This document shows positions 61,322 to 64,000 of a DNA stretch of 64,000 nucleotides, one piece after another. The translations under genes were made by a program, and so were the position numbers. The DNA is taken from assembly GCF_028290625.1 (NCBI RefSeq), contig NZ_JAQGJM010000027.1, forward strand, positions 1 to 64,000, in the 5' to 3' direction. A model generated the notes under the pieces. The model did no database searches, was not told the origin of the DNA, and saw only the letters and a program-made list of their open reading frames with translations. The stretch's first letter is position 1. Every line of letters starts with the position of its first letter. This stretch comes from Devosia sp. (GTDB taxonomy: Bacteria; Pseudomonadota; Alphaproteobacteria; Rhizobiales; Devosiaceae).

Positions 61322-62101
61322 TCAGCCTTGCTCTGCGCTATCCGCGGAGGCGGCTACCGGTGCCGTCCGGCGGCTGTTGCGGGCGCGGAAATCCTGGCCG
61401 AGCAGGCGGGTATATTCGCTCTCGGCCAGGCCGTAGGAGCCGTTTGCCGCCTGCTCCAGCCCCTCGCGGTCGAGAATGATGATGTGGCCGCGATTGGAGC
61501 GGATCAGCCCCTTGCCCTCGATCAGGTGCAGCGTCACGGTGACGCCGGGGCGGCGGCAGGCCAGCATGGTGGCCAGCAATTCATGGGTCACGTCAAGCCG
61601 GTCGCTGCTGAGGCGGTCATGGGTCATCAGCAGCCAGCGTGCCAGGCGCTCTTCGAGCTTGGCGCGGCCATTGGCCGAGGCCGTGGAGGCGGTCTGGATT
61701 TCGGCGGCGCGCACGAAGCGCAGCAGATGGTCGTGCAGCCGCCGGCTGGTGCGCAGCGCTTCGGTCAACACATCGGCCGGCAAGCGCTGGGCATAGCCGG
61801 ACACCTGCACATTGGTGGCATAGGTGGAGCGGCCGTCATTGAGCAGCAGGGGCGTGCCCGACATGCCTTCGCGGCCGACAACACCCACCTCGACATCGCG
61901 GCTGGTCTCGAAGCGGGAGATGACCGAGAGCATGCCTTCGTCGGGGAAATAAACGAAACTGATGGGCTCGCCGGGGCGTTCGAGAACGGTTTTGGCTTCG
62001 AGTTGCACCGGCTCCAGCAGGGAGCCGATCAGCGCGAAGTCTTCAGGGTCCATACCGTTCAGGAGCAAGTTTCGCGATCGGTCGCCAAGTGATGGGGACA
62101 C
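61322..62101 (-). CDS. Crp/Fnr-family transcriptional regulator
   Basis: A 259-aa regulator with a cyclic-nucleotide-binding fold (about 18-130: VLERPGEPISFVYFPDEGMLSVI, with GVVGREGMSGTPLLL) and a C-terminal winged HTH (about 165-230: THELLATMLACRRPGVTVTLHLIEGKGLI, core LLATMLACRRPGVT). No cysteine cluster of Fnr type is seen, and cAMP contacts are not clear. Members with this HTH are common in Rhizobiales and often respond to stress. The start GTG 62101 has AAGGGAAG upstream; a TTG at 62125 is possible. Convergent with the sensor kinase. Confidence 0.85.
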   Translation of the reverse strand: MSPSLGDRSRNLLLNGMDPEDFALIGSLLEPVQLEAKTVLERPGEPISFVYFPDEGMLSVISRFETSRDVEVGVVGREGMSGTPLLLNDGRSTYATNVQVSGYAQRLPADVLTEALRTSRRLHDHLLRFVRAAEIQTASTASANGRAKLEERLARWLLMTHDRLSSDRLDVTHELLATMLACRRPGVTVTLHLIEGKGLIRSNRGHIIILDREGLEQAANGSYGLAESEYTRLLGQDFRARNSRRTAPVAASADSAEQG

Positions 62102-62237
62102 AGCTCTTCCCTTGGGCAAGAGCAATTATCTCCCAGCCGTCCGCGCCCGAAAAGACGTGCAGACGATGGGGTTAAGGGTATGCGCCATTCGGCTCAATAG
62201 ACAGTAAAATATGTACATTCGGGTGAGATCGCCGAAA

Positions 62238-62262
62238 CCAATTGTACAATTTGGACAATTGG
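62238..62262. promoter_or_regulatory. Operator-like dyad CCAATTGT-N9-ACAATTGG
   Basis: Eight-base arms (62238-62245 and 62255-62262) are exact inverted repeats. Inside it is also a perfect 12-bp palindrome AATTGTACAATT (62240-62251). The site covers the -35 box of the promoter at 62251-62279. The pattern is similar to GntR-family (FadR-type) operators, but no GntR gene is visible in the window. Confidence 0.55.
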
Positions 62263-62279
62263 TCTGATATTTCTATATT
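62251..62279 (+). promoter_or_regulatory. Sigma-70-type promoter for the phosphotriesterase-family gene
   Basis: TTGGAC (62251-62256), a 17-nt spacer and TATATT (62274-62279) form a near-consensus promoter. The predicted start is near 62286, about 110 nt before the ATG at 62395. The overlap with a dyad suggests repression that is lifted by an inducer. Confidence 0.6.
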
Positions 62280-62394
62280 GAGCAATCTTCTTGGTTAAGG
62301 GCGTCGGCTTGTGTCCAGTTGCATGGCGACGACGGGGTGGGTTGCCAAGCGGGCGGGCTTGAGCGAGCCTGCGGCAAAGCCGGGGGAAGCGCGC

Positions 62395-63309
62395 ATGAAG
62401 CATCTGATCACCACATTGGGACCCTACCGCAAGGATCAGCTCGGCATGATCCTGCCGCATGAACATGTGTTCGTGGATTTGCGGACGCCCGACCAGCCTG
62501 GCTATGCAGAGGGAAACGCCGACGAGGTGGTGGCGCTGATGGCGCCGCAGATTTCCGCGATTCAAACGCAAGGGATTACGGCACTGGTGGAATGCACCAC
62601 CGGCGGCGTGGGGCGGCGGGCGGATCTCGACAAGGCGGTGTCGGTGGCGACGGGACTGCCGATCGTGGTGCCGACCGGCAATTATCGCGAGCCGTGGATT
62701 CCGGACTGGGTCCGGGCGGCCAGCGATGGGGAGCTGGAAGGCTGGATGGTGGGCGAGCTGACCGGGCAGATCGAGGACAGCGGCGTCATGGCGGCCTGGA
62801 TCAAGATCAGCGCCGGCGATGACGGGATCACGCCGCTGGAGGAGCGGATTTTGCGCGCGGCGGCGCGGGCGGGGATGCAGACGGGAGCGGTGATCGGCTC
62901 CCATACCATCCGCGGCCGGGTGGTGATGGACCAGCTCGATATCATCGAGGATGAGGGTTATCGGGCCGAGCGGTTCATTTCGATCCACACGCAGGCGGAG
63001 CCGGATTTCGAACTGCATAAGGCGGTGGCGGCGCGGGGGGCGTGGATCGAGTACGACCATATCGGGCGTGAGCCGGATGATGAAGTCTGCGCGTTGATCC
63101 TGCGCGCGCTGGAGGCCGGACTGGGGCCGCAATTGCTGCTGAGCCACGACCTGGGATGGTTTGACCCTGCTTTGCCGGGCGGAGGGACGCCGCGGGCGTA
63201 CACACATCTGGTGGACGTGATGTTGCCGATGCTGCGAGCGGCTGGAGTCAGCGAGGAGACGATCGTGGGGCTGACACGGGATAATCCGTTTGAGGCGTTT
63301 GCGCGGTAA
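62395..63309 (+). CDS. Phosphotriesterase-family metal-dependent hydrolase
   Basis: A 304-aa TIM-barrel amidohydrolase. Metal ligands and motifs are present: the HxH pair in LPHEHVFVD, the bridging Lys in AWIKISAGD, His in GSHTIRG, His in ISIHTQAEPD, and Asp in LLLSHDLGWFDP. Members are lactonases, phosphotriesterases or phosphodiesterase-like enzymes; the native substrate is not predictable. GGGGGAAG precedes the ATG at 62395. It lies near a PhnE-type phosphonate permease, so a phosphonate or organophosphate role is possible, though the family is broad. Confidence 0.88.
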   Translation: MKHLITTLGPYRKDQLGMILPHEHVFVDLRTPDQPGYAEGNADEVVALMAPQISAIQTQGITALVECTTGGVGRRADLDKAVSVATGLPIVVPTGNYREPWIPDWVRAASDGELEGWMVGELTGQIEDSGVMAAWIKISAGDDGITPLEERILRAAARAGMQTGAVIGSHTIRGRVVMDQLDIIEDEGYRAERFISIHTQAEPDFELHKAVAARGAWIEYDHIGREPDDEVCALILRALEAGLGPQLLLSHDLGWFDPALPGGGTPRAYTHLVDVMLPMLRAAGVSEETIVGLTRDNPFEAFAR

Positions 63310-63339
63310 GAGGGCCATAGCCGACGCCCAATACCGCCG

Positions 63340-63424
63340 CCGTCATTCCCGCGTATGCGGGAATCCATTCGTTCAGAGGCGGGCGTAAGGAGAGTGGGTT
63401 CCCGCTTGCGCGGCAATGACGCCG
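63340..63424. repeat. Imperfect inverted repeat element (family D)
   Basis: The left part reads GCCGTCATTCCCGCGTATGC then GGGAATCCA; the right part is its near reverse complement (TGGGTTCCCGC ... GCAATGACG). It lies between convergent genes and can form a long hairpin. The GTCATTCCCGC motif is a common dispersed bacterial repeat end. Confidence 0.55.
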
Positions 63425-63465
63425 TGGTGTTGGGGCGGCGTAGGCGTAGCGGCGCTGGACCTGTT

Positions 63466-63711
63466 CTACCGATCCACGTCCGTCACGTTGCCGCGTTCGG
63501 TGATGGCGAAATTGTGCAGGGCCACGCTGGCTTCGATATCCTTGTCGGCGGCGGTGATCAGGGACGAGAAGGCGGCCCGGATGATTTCCTTCTTGGAGGC
63601 CTTGGGGTGCAGTTTCTTGGCCTGGCGCAGCATTTCCTTGGGGGACATGTTGGGGGTCGCCAGCTTGAGCAGAGTGGTTTCGAGAGTGTCGGAATTTTCA
63701 AGATTGTGCAT
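63466..63711 (-). CDS. Hypothetical protein, 81 aa
   Basis: A small, charged, mostly helical protein (MHNLENSDTLETTLLKLA start; MSPKEMLRQAKKLHPKASKKEI in the centre). It has no membrane segment or recognised domain. GGAGCG precedes the ATG at 63711. It is about 100 nt downstream of the phnE-like gene on the same strand and could share its transcript. Function unknown; conserved-looking composition and ribosome site support it. Confidence 0.6.
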   Translation of the reverse strand: MHNLENSDTLETTLLKLATPNMSPKEMLRQAKKLHPKASKKEIIRAAFSSLITAADKDIEASVALHNFAITERGNVTDVDR

Positions 63712-63811
63712 CGTTCGCTCCGTACGTTTTGCGACAAAATGCACAGATGACTGTCACAAACTAGAACAATCTCTGATTCAGGACTGATGCATCTTGGCAA
63801 TGCAGCGGTTG

Positions 63812-64000
63812 TCAGTGCTGCACCTTGCCGATCAGGCGGGTACGCAAGGCATTGGAAATATTATCGAAAATGAACACGACGGCCAGGATCAGCAGGACCA
63901 TGTAGAACACATTGGACCAGTTGGAATTGGTGCGCATGGATTCCCACAGCTTGAGACCAATGCCGCCGGCGCCAACTGCACCAATGATGCTGGCCGAGCG
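63812..64000 (-). CDS. phnE: Phosphonate ABC transporter permease PhnE, C-terminal part (partial)
   Basis: Only the last 62 residues are inside the window, in an open frame that runs off the right edge. The visible part has IIGAVGAGGIGLKLWESM, a PhnE/binding-protein-dependent permease motif (EAA-loop end), one transmembrane helix (VFYMVLLILAVVFIFDNI) and a basic tail RTRLIGKVQH. The class imports phosphonates or phosphate esters with PhnC and PhnD. Those genes would lie beyond the window. It may serve the same pathway as phnM-phnN at 19-21 kb. Confidence 0.75.
   Translation of the reverse strand, partial: RSASIIGAVGAGGIGLKLWESMRTNSNWSNVFYMVLLILAVVFIFDNISNALRTRLIGKVQH

Overview
This is a high-GC alphaproteobacterial chromosome segment. 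Several markers point to Hyphomicrobiales, possibly a Devosia-like genus: a RirA-type Rrf2 iron regulator with matching TGA-N9-TCA boxes, a hmuPSTUV haem locus, succinoglycan-type exo genes, an EcfG-type promoter (GGAAC-N16-CGTT), a CtrA-type TTAA-N7-TTAA site, and phnM/phnN/DUF1045 phosphonate genes. The genus is inference. I saw no rRNA, tRNA, insertion sequence, prophage or CRISPR array.

Layout. 0.1-8.4 kb: a large inverted repeat, a SleB-like cell-wall hydrolase, a HAD phosphatase, SelO, a DeoR/GlpR regulator, a CHASE-PAS-GGDEF-EAL protein and a Gfo/Idh oxidoreductase. 8.4-13.7 kb: a dppABCDF peptide transporter operon on the minus strand. 13.9-18.6 kb: small-molecule enzymes (two VOC proteins, an aldo/keto reductase, a sugar 1-dehydrogenase, a MOFRL glycerate kinase). 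18.8-21.5 kb: DUF1045-phnM-phnN and two small genes. 22.3-25.4 kb: a LacI regulator and an Uup-type ABC-F ATPase, followed by a gap that appears to encode a minus-strand small RNA.

25.9-42.8 kb: a reduced exopolysaccharide locus. exoF-, exoK- and exoV-like genes lie on the plus strand. An exoY-led minus operon carries a coiled-coil protein, two glycosyltransferases, a polymerase and a flippase. galU and an exoL-exoA-exoM-exoP minus operon follow. Together they cover priming, elongation, pyruvylation, flipping, polymerisation, export and cleavage, but the exoH and exoZ acyltransferases and the full glycosyltransferase set of S. meliloti are absent here.

43.2-49.5 kb: rirA, an HU/IHF gene, and an acyl-CoA dehydrogenase facing etfA-etfB-ETF:QO, which pass electrons from acyl-CoA oxidation to quinone. 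49.6-58.7 kb: haem acquisition, with a long minus operon hmuP-S-T-U-V-unknown-exbB-exbD-tonB divergent from the outer-membrane receptor gene. A TGA-N9-TCA box lies between them and another lies upstream of rirA, suggesting a self-contained iron circuit. 59-62 kb: an EcfG-type promoter ahead of a small iron-permease-family gene, a HisKA_2 sensor kinase and a Crp/Fnr regulator. 62.4-64 kb: a phosphotriesterase-family enzyme behind a well-formed promoter/operator, a small unknown gene, and the 3' end of a PhnE-type phosphonate permease cut by the window edge.

Intergenic regions hold several families of short palindromic repeats, including a pair of 81-bp copies in inverted orientation that bracket uup and exoFKV.
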